A stretch of DNA of 64,000 nucleotides from Bretschneidera sinensis (Eukaryota > Streptophyta > Magnoliopsida > Brassicales > Akaniaceae): positions 16,123,001 to 16,187,000 of the forward strand of contig CM043698.1 in the NCBI GenBank assembly GCA_023935145.1, in the 5' to 3' direction. This document shows positions 1 to 12,830 of this stretch, in pieces. The first letter of the stretch is position 1; every line of letters starts with the position of its first letter. Under the pieces are notes generated by a model. The model was given only the letters and a program-made list of their open reading frames with translations. It was not told where the DNA came from and did not search any database. The translations under genes and the position numbers were made by a program.

Positions 1-182
1 AGTCGGCAGTAATAAGTAAGTTATATCTTAAACTAAACAATAACTCATGTTGCGGACAGGTAATTGATGTGATACACGGCTATTGAAAGTTTTGTTGTGA
101 CTTAAACTTTTTTGTTTAATTGAATTTGGTTATTAAGCAACAGTCACTCAATTTGCATTGATAAAGCTCAAGGACTCTCTGA

Positions 183-480
183 GACTTAGGTTGCCTGAAA
201 GAATTAGTACATTTTGGGATTTAGGTTGCATGAAGGAACTATTACATTTCAAGACTTAGCTTACCCTAAGAAATAGTACATTCCGAGACTTGGGTTGTTT
301 GAAGAAGCTAGTACATTTTGGGACTTAGCTTGCCCGAAGGAACTAGTACATTATGTGACTTAGGTTGCCTGAAGGAATTAGTACATTTAGCTTACCCTAA
401 GGAATTAGTACATTCTAGGGCTTAGAAGGAACTAGTACATTTTAGGACTTAGATTGCCCTAAGGAACTAGTACATTCCGA
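183..480. repeat. Degenerate tandem array of about nine ~35-bp units
   Basis: Units read roughly GACTTAGGTTGCCTGAAGGA followed by ACTAGTACATT and recur about nine times, with substitutions and two shortened units. The block has no open frame. It could be part of a decayed LTR or another mobile element, but no terminal structure is visible. The copy count was made by eye. Confidence 0.75.
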
Positions 481-1380
481 GACTAATTTAGAGTGCTTGA
501 TTTCTCGAGGCTTTGCGTGCAAGAGTTTGAGGAAATTGGTTGCATTCTGAACCATGCAGCTGAGGTATACCACGTAGTCTTGGGAAAGAGTGCCTGTGAA
601 ATGCCACGAGTTTAAGGAATTAGTTTTCGCATCGTCCTGTTAGTGACATAGGAATACGCATGTTAATATATGAGATATTTTGGGAACATTCGTTAGGCCC
701 AAATTTTTTAGTACGACACTAGGTTAAGTGTGGTCATAGTTTTTACTCAGAGATTATATAATTCTATATATGTGTTCATATATTAGTTGAGTCTTATGAA
801 TCTCTTAGTTTATAATAGAGAGTACAAATCATTCTTCGTTTTTGTTTTATTCTTTGAAACTCAATAAATTCTTATCTTATATTCATTTTTATAAATTAAA
901 CCATCGTTTTATAAACTTTTTTCCTCGTTCCAATTGTTTCCAGTTATTGAATCTCCTCGTAATTATCGTGTTCTCGTGATCTAGTCTACGATTATTTCTA
1001 CGACAAGGATTGTTGATAATTTTGTGCGAGGATCTAGGTATCTTTGGATTCTTTGCTATTTTGGGACATGTGAAGACTTGCAGTGACTAAAAGTTACAGA
1101 GAATTGTAGTCGACGGTGGAAGGGATGGGAGAGAGATCGTGGGGAGTCGAGTGTTTCTAGTTTAGAAATACATGGTTACAAAAAGAATTTAAATTAATTA
1201 CATGTATTTAGATTTTTAAATTAAGTTGTGAATGAAATACAATTACACAAGCTTTAAACCGAATCCAAACAATGCAATTGAATTTGGATTCTCCAAATTC
1301 AAATTAAATGGTCCAAATTCAAGTTGTCAAATGGACCACTAGTGTAATTTAGGTTATTTTCAATTATTGAAAAATACTTT
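481..1380. other. Non-genic stretch, possible decayed repeat
   Basis: No conserved ORF or RNA gene is recognised. The stretch around 720-910 is TATA-rich and has AATAAA-like sequence, which would suit an old LTR next to the tandem array. I see neither a matching partner LTR nor a primer binding site, so this is only a suggestion. Confidence 0.3.
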
Positions 1381-1383
1381 CCT

Positions 1384-1785
1384 TAAGGGTATGTTTAGTA
1401 GAGGAGAAAAGTGATATGAAAGAAAATTAAGAAAATGAGAGTTTTATTTCACATGTTTAGTAGAGATGATTGAAAATAAAGAGAAAATAAAATTGTTTTT
1501 TTTTTCTTTCACATTTGTTTAGTAGAGTTGAAAAGCAAGAGGAAAGAAAATGTAATATTATTATTTTTACCATTATATCCTTCATATTGTTAATGAATAT
1601 TAATTTGAGAAATTAGACGGGGATTAATTTTTTAAATTGATAATCTCATCTCTTTTTTCTCTTATTTTTCACACTCCAATTTTCCTAATTTGATAGGATT
1701 TTTATTTCTACATGCAGGAGAAAAACATTGTTCATCTTAGTTTTCTTTCTTCACACTTTTCTCTCGTACTAAACACACCTTAAAT
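1384..1785. mobile_element. MITE-like element with ~30-bp terminal inverted repeats
   Basis: The left end reads TTAAGGGTATGTTTAGTAGA and continues GGAGAAAAGTG. The reverse complement of the right end reads TTAAGGTGTGTTTAGTACGA and continues GAGAAAAGTGTG, so the two ends match over about 30 bases with a few differences. The interior is AT-rich and non-coding, and repeats the TGTTTAGTAGAG motif twice. Length and structure suit a non-autonomous DNA transposon. The TTAA at both ends may include a TTA or TAA target duplication (PIF/Harbinger-like), but the superfamily is not certain. Confidence 0.6.
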
Positions 1786-2834
1786 ATTTTTCAAATAAAA
1801 ACGTGTTTTGATGAATAACTTTTTAATTATGTTTTCTAAAAAAAATCAAATGTTTCTACCAATACATTTTTTAATAAATGTTCAATTCCATCGAAAAGTT
1901 ATGAGAACTTTTTTTATATCGAAAAAATAGAGAAAAATAATTTTTCACACTAATAGTATAGTAAAATGTACATATGAAGATTCATGTTTTGAAAATCTAG
2001 TGTTATGAAAAGTTAATTTAAAATCAACTTAAGATAAAAAAAGGAAAAAAAATTCAATGTAGGATCGATTTTTAATTTTTATCAATTCCAATGATTTAAA
2101 CATGAAAAAATTCGAGTACAATATTTTTCATAAATTGATTATGCTAAACATGATACCATGTTTAATTTAAATTATAAAATTATAAACCTACACCTTTTGG
2201 TGATATTGTAAAGAAATATTTTATGTGAAAAAAGAGGTTGGTATGTGTAAAATAATTAGTATTATATCTCCCTTTCTTCAGTTTGTAAATGGTAAAATCT
2301 GGTGGCCAGAAGTAATTTAAAGCTCGTCATATCCTGGCCGTCCAAAATTTTCATATTGGGCCCACACAAGTGTGGAGTGTTTCCTCCGTTTCACACGCAC
2401 CGCATCAAATAGCGTGTGTAATTTTTGCACAAAATGACAAGAAAAACATCCTAGGAGACATGACATGTCTCCATTCACAGTAGACACAAAGTTCCAATAA
2501 TATCTCTCCACGTCACCAATGTGAGGCCAATTCCGTCATTTTGCATCCAAGTAAAACCTTTTCCTAACTCAAAAGTAATCTACTGTGCTACACCCCCACC
2601 ATAGTCAAATATACACCCGAAAAAAATTGACTAATTTTGTTCGGGTCTTTGTACTTAGTAGGGTTTAATAGTGAGCCTTCTGCTTCTCGCTTCTTTCTCC
2701 TTCCGCAGAAAGCCGAAAAAGAGCTCTCTGCTTCAATAATAAGAAGGGAGTTTCTTGAGATAGAAATCAAAACAAAAAAACTACCAAATTTTGATTTATT
2801 ATCGGGACCCTTCAAAAGAAAAAGAAAAGAGTTA
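1786..2834. other. AT-rich upstream region and probable promoter and 5' UTR of the UBP gene
   Basis: No conserved coding frame is seen. Transcription of the UBP gene probably starts in the last few hundred bases. A frame open from 2637 is continuous with the UBP coding frame, but it begins at a TTG, so 2637-2834 is best read as 5' UTR. Confidence 0.4.
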
Positions 2835-5800
2835 ATGGACGGGGTTATAAGCAGCAGCAGCACAGAATTGAGGATCCAAACGGATTCGGGTCATGCAAAC
2901 GGATCCTCCCCTTCTTCTTCTCTGTTTAAGAGAAAGATTGAGTTCCATCCGGCTAGAAAGCCCTTCACTGGGTTCATCAACGGCGCTGCCGATTTTCGGA
3001 TTGAGACCTTAAACCCCAGCTCGGATCCTAAGTGGCACGGTTCAGGCCCGGGCCAATCGGTTATGCGCGGCAAGAAGTCAGACGGATCCGATTTTTTGGA
3101 AGGTTGGCTCGATCCGGAGCTGAGTTTCGGTATCACCGTCCGCAAAATTGTGAGTTCCTTAGTGGGTGTTAATCAAATTTGATTTTTTTTTTCCATTAGT
3201 AATTAAATTGTGTTTTTCCCCTTTAGTTCTTATGTTGGTTTGCTATTATCGATTCAGTGTTTGCTCTTTAGTATTTATTGGGCTCTTTTGGGTTCGATTA
3301 GTTTTTCACTCTCTGTTATCATTATGGTATAGTATTGAAAACATTGTTATTGTTTTTGCTAAATTGAATTTGTGTTTGGTCTTTACATATATTTTTTAAA
3401 AAAATTTATTACGAAAAGTCTCTGTTGTTTAGTTGGCGGACTCCAATCTTCTAGTCATGTTTCCTGTGTCGTTTGCTGATTTCATATATCTATATGAAAA
3501 AAAATATGTTGCGTATTGGTTTCTCTTCAGTTTTTTCTTTTGTGGTGTTTTGAATTGTTCTACTGGGCTATTTTTAACTTGATTGGTTGGGGGGTTTATA
3601 TTGGTGTAGTACTTTTTCCCTCCTGTTTAGGGAGTGTTGTTCAGTTAGTCTTTGTTTCAAAACTCTTATTTTAACTTAGTTGGATTCTTACTACACTATT
3701 AGAGTTAAGATTTGGTCATTCCATCTTACAATTGGTGGGCTTTTTTGTTTCTTTGCTTAACTCTTTTGATAGCATAAAATCAGTGGTCTGGTACTGGAAT
3801 AAGTTCAAAGACCTTTAGTTGCAGCCAGTTCCAATACTAAAGCCGAATTATGTGCTGCCAAACATCTTTAGTGCTTTTCTACAGTTGAGTTTTATTGCTA
3901 AGTATTTTCGTTTCACCTTACAAATTACAATTAATCGGATTTTTTTGTTTAGCTTCGGTTAAACTGTTTTTGGTAGCATGGAATTCGAATTTTGGAATTC
4001 AAGAAGTCAAAGGATCCCAAATGCATCCAATTCTAATGCTAAAGCTGAATAATTTGCTGCAAACATGGTTAGCGTTTTTCACAGTGCTTGCGTTTCTTTT
4101 AAATGTTTTTCAATGCCATTTCTAATTTAATTGAGAACAATTATGGCCACTTTTTGGCATTTTGTGTCTTCATCTCGATATGTGCCCATTTTTGTTAAGT
4201 TGGTGTTATTCAATTCATTCTAAATGCACTTTAATGTTGTATCAAATTTTGGCCAGTATTCATTTAAAGTTAGGCACTTTGAATTTAAAATTTGATTTTG
4301 GAAATTTATCAAACCATTTCCTATATTATTTACTTTGTGTAACGCCTACTTTTAATCCATTGATCTGCCTTCTCTTCATCACCTGGGAAATTTGATTTTT
4401 TTTCACATTATTTTCTGGGAAGATTTCTTTTCTGCTGCTTTTATTAAGTCAGGTTGTACACAATTCTTGTTTTGGTCATATTAGCTTGCCATATTGCTTA
4501 TTGGAGATATTTTATCTTCTACATTTTTGACATATGAATGTTTTTATTTGTCCCCTTAATGAATCTTTAGGAGCTTTCTATTTGCTGTAATTTGCTGATA
4601 GTTGTTAAGAATTTGTCATTTTTTTATTTAATTTCGCTTCAAGTTGTTTTTGGTCAAAATAATGAATAAGTAAATTGGCTCATTTGGTTTTAATCAATTA
4701 GGCAAATGTATGGGTTTTTTTTGGTTCATTTTGTGCAAACTTCAACCTGGGGTTTAACTTAGCCGGTAACTTAACTATGAGGATGTTTGAATGATTTACA
4801 GGGTGCTGGTTTGGAAAATCTTGGGAACACATGTTTTCTCAATTCGGTCTTGCAGTGTTTGACATACACAGAGCCCTTAGCTGCTTACCTGCAAAGTGGA
4901 AAGCACAGAAATTCTTGTGAGTGCCTCTAGCCTCTTCTACCCACGGGATCTGCTCTGTTACTACTCATTCACACTGTAATATTCTGTATGCATTATGTGT
5001 ATCACTGTGAATGTTTATATATGAATGTTTTGTAGCTTTCATAACTTATCAAATAAAAAAATATATTGTAGCTTCCATAGCGAAGCTCTTGCAGATAGAT
5101 ACTTACTTCCCTATAAAAAGAAATTAACACACAGTTGGATGTCTACTTGGGAAGGTATGTTCTTACACAGAACGAGTGAGATTGTAATTTGTTCATGCAA
5201 GTGAATTTGATAGGAGGGTGCCACTTGTAGTGGAGAACTGTCCTGATCTATTCTAGTTCTATACTGTCTGAATTCATGGCTCTGCTCTCTTCGTTTATTG
5301 GTCACTAATTAAGTTTACTAAGAGACTAAGAGCTCAGGCTTATTGGTATATATTGGAATGAGACAGTTAAAACATTATACTTTGAATCTTTGGGATCTGT
5401 GCTACCATTTTTTTCTCGATAAGTGACCTGTGCTACCATTTATTTAGCTGCTAACTCAGTTTCGTAGGTATCATCAATTTCATGCAGATTTTGGGCACGT
5501 GCCTAGAATATACAAATCTTGTTGAAGTTTTAATCATGTTCTTGTTTATTTTTAAAAAAAATAATAGATTGCATGCCATAGCAACATGTTTGATTGCTTA
5601 CCACCCTCCTCGAAGGACAAGAAGTGCAACTTAGCTTATACTCCTGATGCCTTTTTTTGGCCATGTAAGAAACGTACACGATCATTTTAAAATGACGAAC
5701 TACTTTGCCTTCCCTCTGCTCTCCCCCTTTGCATGCCTAGCAAAGAATATTGGAAGTAGTGGATTGCTTGAAGGGAAAAAATAATATTCTCTTTTTATCT

Positions 5801-8800
5801 TGTAGTGTGTTGAAAATTACACCTTCAATAGTTCGTTTCTAATTTCCGTGGTTTAAATGGGTTTTGAAGGCAGTATTGCTGGATTTTGTGCCTTATGTGC
5901 CATCCAGAAACACGTTAGCCGGGCTCTACAAGCAAGTGGGAGAATATTAGCGCCGAAAGATCTGGTCTCAAACTTGCGTTGTATCCTTCTGATGATCTAT
6001 AATTCTTTTCTCTGTAGTGTTTACTTTGATGGTATAGGTAGAGTTAGATTGCATTTTTTCGTGGTACTCCACTAATGATGTTCCAAATTTAATTGATTAT
6101 TACAGTATCTCCATTTGCCAAGATGCAATCAATGATTCTTCTATTACGGCCGGTTATTTCTCGCTTAATTTTCTTCTTGGAATTTCATAAAGATTTCGAG
6201 TAATTTCCTCCATTGTCATATAATGTCACTAAATACATGTTTGTGGGTACCAGCTGGATTTCTCGTAAAACTGTTAATTTTATGTGTTGGGGCTATATTA
6301 GAAGGCATATCCCACCAATTTAATGTCCATTAGGGTTAAGATCAATGGTTAGTTCTTGATCTTATCCAGATAAGGCATTTTCTTTTGGTAAATGTGTATT
6401 GGAATTTGTGATTCTTGACCACACAATTAGGCATATCTCGGAGTTTCCGAAATGCTAGACAGGAGGATGCACATGAGTACATGGTAAACTTGCTGGAATC
6501 AATGCACAAATGCTGCTTACCTTCAGGGGTGCCCAGCGAATCTCCTAGTGCTTATGAGAAGAGTTTGGTGCACAAGATCTTTGGTGGTCGCCTCCGTAGT
6601 CAGGTAATGTTTTCTTTCTTCCAGCTGGTGGTGACGCTGCAATTTCTACTGTATAACTACTTGCCTATAAATGTTCTAAAATGATATTTTTCTAGACATC
6701 TTCTAATTTATTTGTAGTTTTTGGAATGCTAGGAAGAATTTTTAGATTATATATACATGTTCAAAATTCTATTTTGATTTCTCAATACATGATGCTTTCT
6801 CTGTAGATTCTTCAATGGTTTCCTGTTACTTGTTCAGGTGAAATGCATGCAATGTTCTCACTGCTCGAACACTTTTGATCCATTTTTAGATTTAAGTCTC
6901 GAAATAGTAAAGGCAGATTCCTTGCATAAAGCATTTACACAGTTCACTGCTGCGGAGTTGTTAGATGGAGGGGAGAGGGAGTACCGATGTGAGCGATGCA
7001 AGCAGAAAGTTAGGGCTCTCAAACAGCTCACAGTTGACAAGGCACCTTATGTGCTTACCATCCATCTTAAGCGGTTTCGTGCACACGATCCTGGAAAGAT
7101 TAACAAAAATGTGCAATTTGGTCCTACCTTAGACATGAAACCTTTCGTCAGTGGTTCCTATGTGAGTAAACCTTTCTCCTCATAAGCTTGCAGTTATCTA
7201 TCAGATAGTTTAACTTTAATCAGAAATTCAGAATTTAGAAATTTATGGCATCTGATTTCCTTGGCAAACTGATTTTTCTTATGTTTAATATATTCATGAT
7301 TTCTAAAAAATTTCAACTCAATATTCTGCTTTTAACTGAGAGTGAAAAATGAGGTTTAAAAAAATCACATGGACCCTGGAAAATTTAATTAAACTGTGGG
7401 AACAGATTCTGAAGGAGAAATGCATTAGCCTGAGGAAAATTGTTTGATAATGATGGACCAAACTGGTGGCTAATGGAGAATGAAACAGTGTAAAAAAGAA
7501 TCAAATTTACTTTGAAAGAGCAAAAATGCTGTCTAAAGAATTAAACAGAGGGTATAATATATTTTTTTCAACGTTATAGATGGTACTATATATAAATATT
7601 TATGGCAGTTTCATCCTGCTATTTCCTGTGGCTGAATTGAAATTGTACCTGTTGGAAAACGAAACTCATTTAACTGTAAGCTCAGAAGATTACTTCCTAT
7701 TGGAATCATTTTGGCCGTACTGATCTAAGAATGACAAACCCTATCGTCTGCCACCACTCGGAAGAAAATTTTTGAGTCCCTTCATGTGTTATGTCCAACG
7801 TTATGTTGTCGGAATGCAATTTTGTATTACTATCTTTGCTAATAACCTTTGCATTTTGCTGTTATATTTTTTTACATATGTTAAGGTTTCCCATGCTTGG
7901 CAGGAAGGAGATTTGAAGTACACTCTGTATGGTGTTCTAGTTCATTATGGTTGGAGCATCCATTCTGGACATTATTACTGCTTCGTTCGCACATCAAGTG
8001 GCATGTGGCACTCCCTCGATGACAATCGGGTATTTGAAATAACTTTGAGACCCTAATTTGTTTCTAGTTTTTAGGACACTGGTATGATTCCTATTCATTG
8101 CTAAGAACCCCCCTCTCCCTCTCTCGACTCTTATGCCTTTCACTGTGACAAATGGAAGGAAAAAGAGGAGAGGTGGGCATGCTATTTGGTTCCCATGATC
8201 ATTAAACACCTGCCTCAATCCTTCTCTTTATGTTTCTGATTGACCTTGGTCACTCCTTGTAACTTTTGCTATCTGCAAATATATCTGAAATTGCAGTCAG
8301 AAGGAGTTGTGGTATATTTCCATGGTTTGTCATTTGATCTTGTAGTGTCTGAAACAGGGGGTTGTATGAGGGGTGTAGACATGCAATAATAATTCAGAAA
8401 TTGACACTGCCTTACCATCCTTGTAAGCTATATGGAATGTTCTTGTTGCGAACTTGAGTGGTACTCCAAAATATGCAAAACTTTGGACAATTAATCATTT
8501 TAAATGTGTTGGATTTTTTTTTTGATAAGTGAGTATGTATTGGATGTTGTATTATGTTAGAGGCAAAAAAAAAGAAGTAAATTGTTTTAAGCTCCCCTAC
8601 TGTTGATTTTTCTAGACTGAATTTTATTATCTCTTCTCCTGGATTTGATGTAACAGGTTGTACAAGTTAGTGAGAAGACTGTTTTAGAACAAAAGGCTTA
8701 TATGTTGTTTTATGTTCGTGATAGAAAAAATATTGTCCCAAGAAAGCCAATTGAAGTTGTTCAGAAAGAGACCATGAAAGCAAATGTCATTGTAAATAAG

Positions 8801-11800
8801 ACATCCTCCTTTTTCCCCCAAATTTCAAAGGGATGGCCGCAAAATGGTTCAATTGAGAGTAAATTACATGGGGCAGACTCCATTGCTGCAATGACTCAAA
8901 AAAATGACACTAATGTTGGTCCATCAAAGGAGACACTTTTGAAGGAAGCATCATCTCAACAAACTAATGGGAAGGTGGCGGCGAAATGCTCGCTGCCAAA
9001 AGAACCTGCAGTTGAACCCACTTTAAGTGCACCATTATCAGAGGCCCCGTCGGAGACTCCTGTTTTGAATCCAGATCTAGGAGCCTTGCAACCATCAGCT
9101 CCATGTTTGAACAGCAATGCCAACACTCCTAAACTTGAAGACATCTCCACTTCTACTGGTGCCAAAATCTGTGACTGCAACGAGGACAAAAATTCTAGGA
9201 AAAGTTCTGAACTTCCAATCACCATATCTCCGAACTGCAGCAGTCCCCAAATCCCAGCTACTCATAAACTTGCCTCAAATGAGACATGGCAGAAGGTAAG
9301 TGGATATTTCATTCCCAGCAGGGGCTACCGTGTCCTTGTCGCCTCACCTGGGTGGTTTCTAATTTGTAAACCCATTTGTGCCTCCAGATTAATCTTGTTT
9401 CAGATGCTGGATCTCCAAAAATTAACACTTGTGGGGATTCTACTGATAGCATAGCGGAGGGGGTTTCGAGCATAGCTCCATCTGGCTGTTCTAGTGGAAG
9501 CATTGATCCAGCACGATCTTCAAACAAACCAAGTTGTGAAAACAGTCAGGTGGTTATACATGTGTAGGCTTTGGATAGCTTTATGTAACAATAGTTGTTT
9601 GAAGTTTTGACTTGTTTCTCATTTCGTTCCCAGGTTGTTGCTACCTCTGTTGTTAATGCTGCTGGTAATTCACTGAATGAGGAGGCTGGCAATAACGGTC
9701 AGAAAATGTTGCCTGAGTCTGTCGATTTGCCAACTCCATTGGGCATGGCAAAGGCGTCATTAGAAATGAAAGCTCCTGATTGCTCCCTCGGAAAATCAAA
9801 GAAGAAGCCTCGTAAGTGTCAGTTCAAAAACATGCATATTGGCTTAAAATTTTTCAGGGTGCCCTTAGGCTTGCGCAAGAAGATGAATCACAAAAGAATC
9901 AAACGACGCACCTTAGACACCCAGAATCTCAGAAAAGAGCTCTTGTTGGACCGAAAGAATTATTCATCAGATCTGGGGCCATCTACATCTGAGACATGCT
10001 CTTTGGGTTCAACTCGCTCAGAGAGGAAATTTGATAATGGTACTACTGCAAAGAATGTAAAAAAACGTAATGGTGATTCATTGATGGACGCTACAGTTCG
10101 AAAATTCAGTCAGAGAATTTGTCAGAATGGTTCCGTGCTTGGGGCTTATCAGGAGTCGCAAAAGAGTTCTGGTTCAGTCTTGGAAGCAAGACAGCAGGAT
10201 GCAGGAGAACCTGAGTGTTCAAAAGATAGCACAAATTGTGTGTCGGAGACTGAGATGATAAGTGTGCTTACCCGAGGTCTGGAGGAGCCAGTTGGTATGT
10301 ACTTGTCTGGAATAATTATATCTCATTATTTGTGTACAGTGCTTATGGAATTTTGTTGCTTCTCTTGCATCTTGTCATGATTCTGGAATAATCTATTAAC
10401 ATTAAAAAAAAATCTCTAATTATGTATACAGTGCTTATGGAATTTCTTTTCTCCTATCTCTTCTTACATATTGTCAAGATTAATTAACTGTTGATTAATT
10501 AATAGAACTGGCTAATTTAACCTGCTTCTCTTCTAGAAAATTGTTATGTTGGCTATCAACTTTAGGATCCAGACCCAGTTTTGAAAATTTCCCCATCCTT
10601 GGGTGCAAGGTTACTTAAGAGGCAGCATTTATTTATACGACTATAATATGCACCCAGGGTGTAATTCACACAACTGAAATAATGTCCTTTTGATTTCTTT
10701 AGTTTCAAACAAGATTCTATTTCAGTGTATTAATCAAAGAAGTAAATTTTTTCTAATTACACTGGTTCTACCATTTCTTCTCCTTTTTGCTTGTCCTTTG
10801 CAATCCAACAAAGTAACTACTGCAGTTACTTTAGAAGAGGATTAAATCTAAAAGTTGGGTTACTTAATGTTATTCTTTGACCTTGTATTATTTACTGCAG
10901 TTGCTCGTTGGGATGATCTAGAATTGCCCCAGATTGTAGAATCGAAGAGTATGAGTATCAGCATTGGTCATGTAGGAGATGAATGGTGAGTCTGAACTGA
11001 AATTTTTTCTTTATTCACATTATCCCTTAGTTAAGAATTTTGTTGTGGGTGCATGCGTGCGTGTGTGAACTTGTGTGGTGTGTTGGGGGTGAACTTGTGT
11101 GGTCGCAGCCAATGTGGCCCTTTTGCCGACATGACTAGTCAAGGGGTATAATATAAAAAATTAGGCCAACACACGCAAAAAATATAAAAAATTGGGCGTA
11201 GAAATGAGTTTGAGACTTTACTGTTAGATGAAATGCAAAAGGGAAACATCGCTTTTATCTAGGAAGCTGTTAATGACAGGATTTGGCTAAGTCTTTTATC
11301 TGTTCTGTATCGAAAGGATCGAATCTAGGTTGTCCATGTAGAAGCAGCAGGACCTTATCTTCTTTATGGATCAGAAACCTAGTGGGGTCTGTGATACACA
11401 TGGCTGTCTTGTGATTCCTTTGCTCCTGAGCATAGTTGTGGTAAAAAATGTTGTGTGCTAGCTTAATCACAAGGGCTTGGGATCACAGGTTGGTGGGAAA
11501 TGAAGGAGGGGTGGATGGTAAAAGCAAGTCCAGGCTGGTTGTAGCCATCTGCTACCACCAAGCAAGCCATGATATACCATTAGATTTATTCAAACTGCTC
11601 ATTTATTTAATTATTAACCCGGTTCTGCATATTTCATTTATGCAGGGATGAGGAATATGACCGAGGTAAAAGAAGGAAGGTAAGGTGCAATAAGCACAGC
11701 TTTGATGGACCAAATCCTTTCCAAGTAATTGCAGGCAAGAAAACACAATTAAAGAAGGCAAAGATTGACCGTTCCAGCTCCGGGAACATACCATTCAGGA

Positions 11801-11805
11801 TATGA
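2835..11805 (+). CDS. UBP23: Ubiquitin carboxyl-terminal hydrolase 23-like (UBP/USP family)
   Basis: A cysteine protease that removes ubiquitin from proteins. The exons I assign are 2835-3149, 4802-4916, 5870-5980, 6431-6603, 6838-7161, 7904-8029, 8657-9295, 9388-9549, 9634-10294, 10901-10985 and 11646-11805. All junctions are GT-AG and keep one frame, giving about 956 residues. The USP domain spans roughly residues 105-410: the Cys box NLGNTCFLN with catalytic Cys116, the QEDAHEYM segment, two CxxC zinc pairs (CMQCSHC and CERC), and the His box HSGHYYCF with His369, followed by SLDDNR carrying the third catalytic residue. The tail from residue 410 is Ser-rich and Lys-rich and looks disordered. 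The first in-frame ATG is used. I assign UBP23 from the catalytic domain; close paralogues exist, so the number is less sure than the family. All key residues are intact. Confidence 0.93.
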
Positions 11806-12240
11806 AACGAAGGAATCTTGGCTTTAGCCTGCTGTTTTGTTCTATGTAGTAGTTATTGCTGTGTTGAGTTGAAACTGTAACAAGAGGGTGTTGGAGAAAA
11901 ATATAAATTTTTTTTGTTATTTTCGTTTTGGGTGTTTTTACTGGTAAAATAGACACGGACGTCCTATCAACTTCTTTTAGGTGGGAATATTTTTCGTGAT
12001 GAGAGGCTTGCTTATTAGGTACATTTTCATGCCTAAGCGCCATTTTGTTTTTTTTCCTCCCTTTTTTTACAATTTTGTAATTTTTGAATGCTGATGTATG
12101 GTTTAATAAAACATTATTTCCCATATTATTTTAGGATGTTAACTTCTACTTGTCTTCGGAAAATTACTTGTATTATTTAATTACAGCTGCATCTCAAGCA
12201 AAATTTATTTTTTATTGTATCGATTTACCTTAGTGTGATT
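11806..12240. other. 3' UTR and downstream region of the UBP gene
   Basis: T-rich sequence follows the stop codon, with an AATAAA motif near 12105 that could serve polyadenylation. No other gene is seen. Confidence 0.4.
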
Positions 12241-12830
12241 CCTGTTGAAGCATGTACCGGAGGCCATAGAGGGGACAATTTCAAAGCAGACTATTCATTA
12301 GATAGAGAAAGAGAAGATCCGTCAAGATTTAATGCTACGTGCTGAACTTAGATTTCGTGAAAATGGTAAGTCAGCTTCAATTACAAGCTGCTATCTAATT
12401 GAGTCGCATTGTGTTAGAATTTCACTCCTATATGTTCTGTTGTTTTCACCGGATCTCGTCACTCTCCCTGGTTTAAGATTCTCTATCTCACTCAATTGTT
12501 TTCAGTCTTATTTCATATCATTCTCTTAGCATTGTGTTCACATTTATTTGGATCAAAATTGTTCTTGCAACTTCACTGAAGTACGGGTTTTTTGGACTAT
12601 ACAATTATTTTTTTTTTATCATCTATGCCTCAGTAGAACCCAACCCGACCAACCAATGCCCTCCCGCAGCGCGTGGTGTTTATGGCTCTCTTCTACAAAG
12701 ATTGACGCTCGAGGGTGTAAGTTCTATCTACATGATGGTGGATGACGCTAAAGTGATCAGAGATGAGGTTTCTAGCTGTGGGCGGATTTTAGATTCTTGT
12801 GGTATGGCATGAGGTTGTTTTTAGCGATGG
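12240..12830 (+). pseudogene. Possible gene fragment of unknown origin
   Basis: A short stretch near 12298-12366 translates to a charged helix-like segment (IEKEKIRQDLMLRAELRFRE) that ends at a plausible donor, AATG|GTAAG. A later frame at about 12627-12812 encodes roughly 60 residues with some protein-like composition. The charged segment recalls coiled-coil stretches of plant zinc-finger proteins, but I cannot identify the parent gene. There is no start codon context and there are stops in the frames, so this is more likely a decayed fragment than a working gene. Confidence 0.3.

Noticed and set aside
2637..2834. N-terminal extension of the UBP protein
   Set aside because: The open frame starts with TTG, not ATG, and the conserved part begins after the ATG at 2835.
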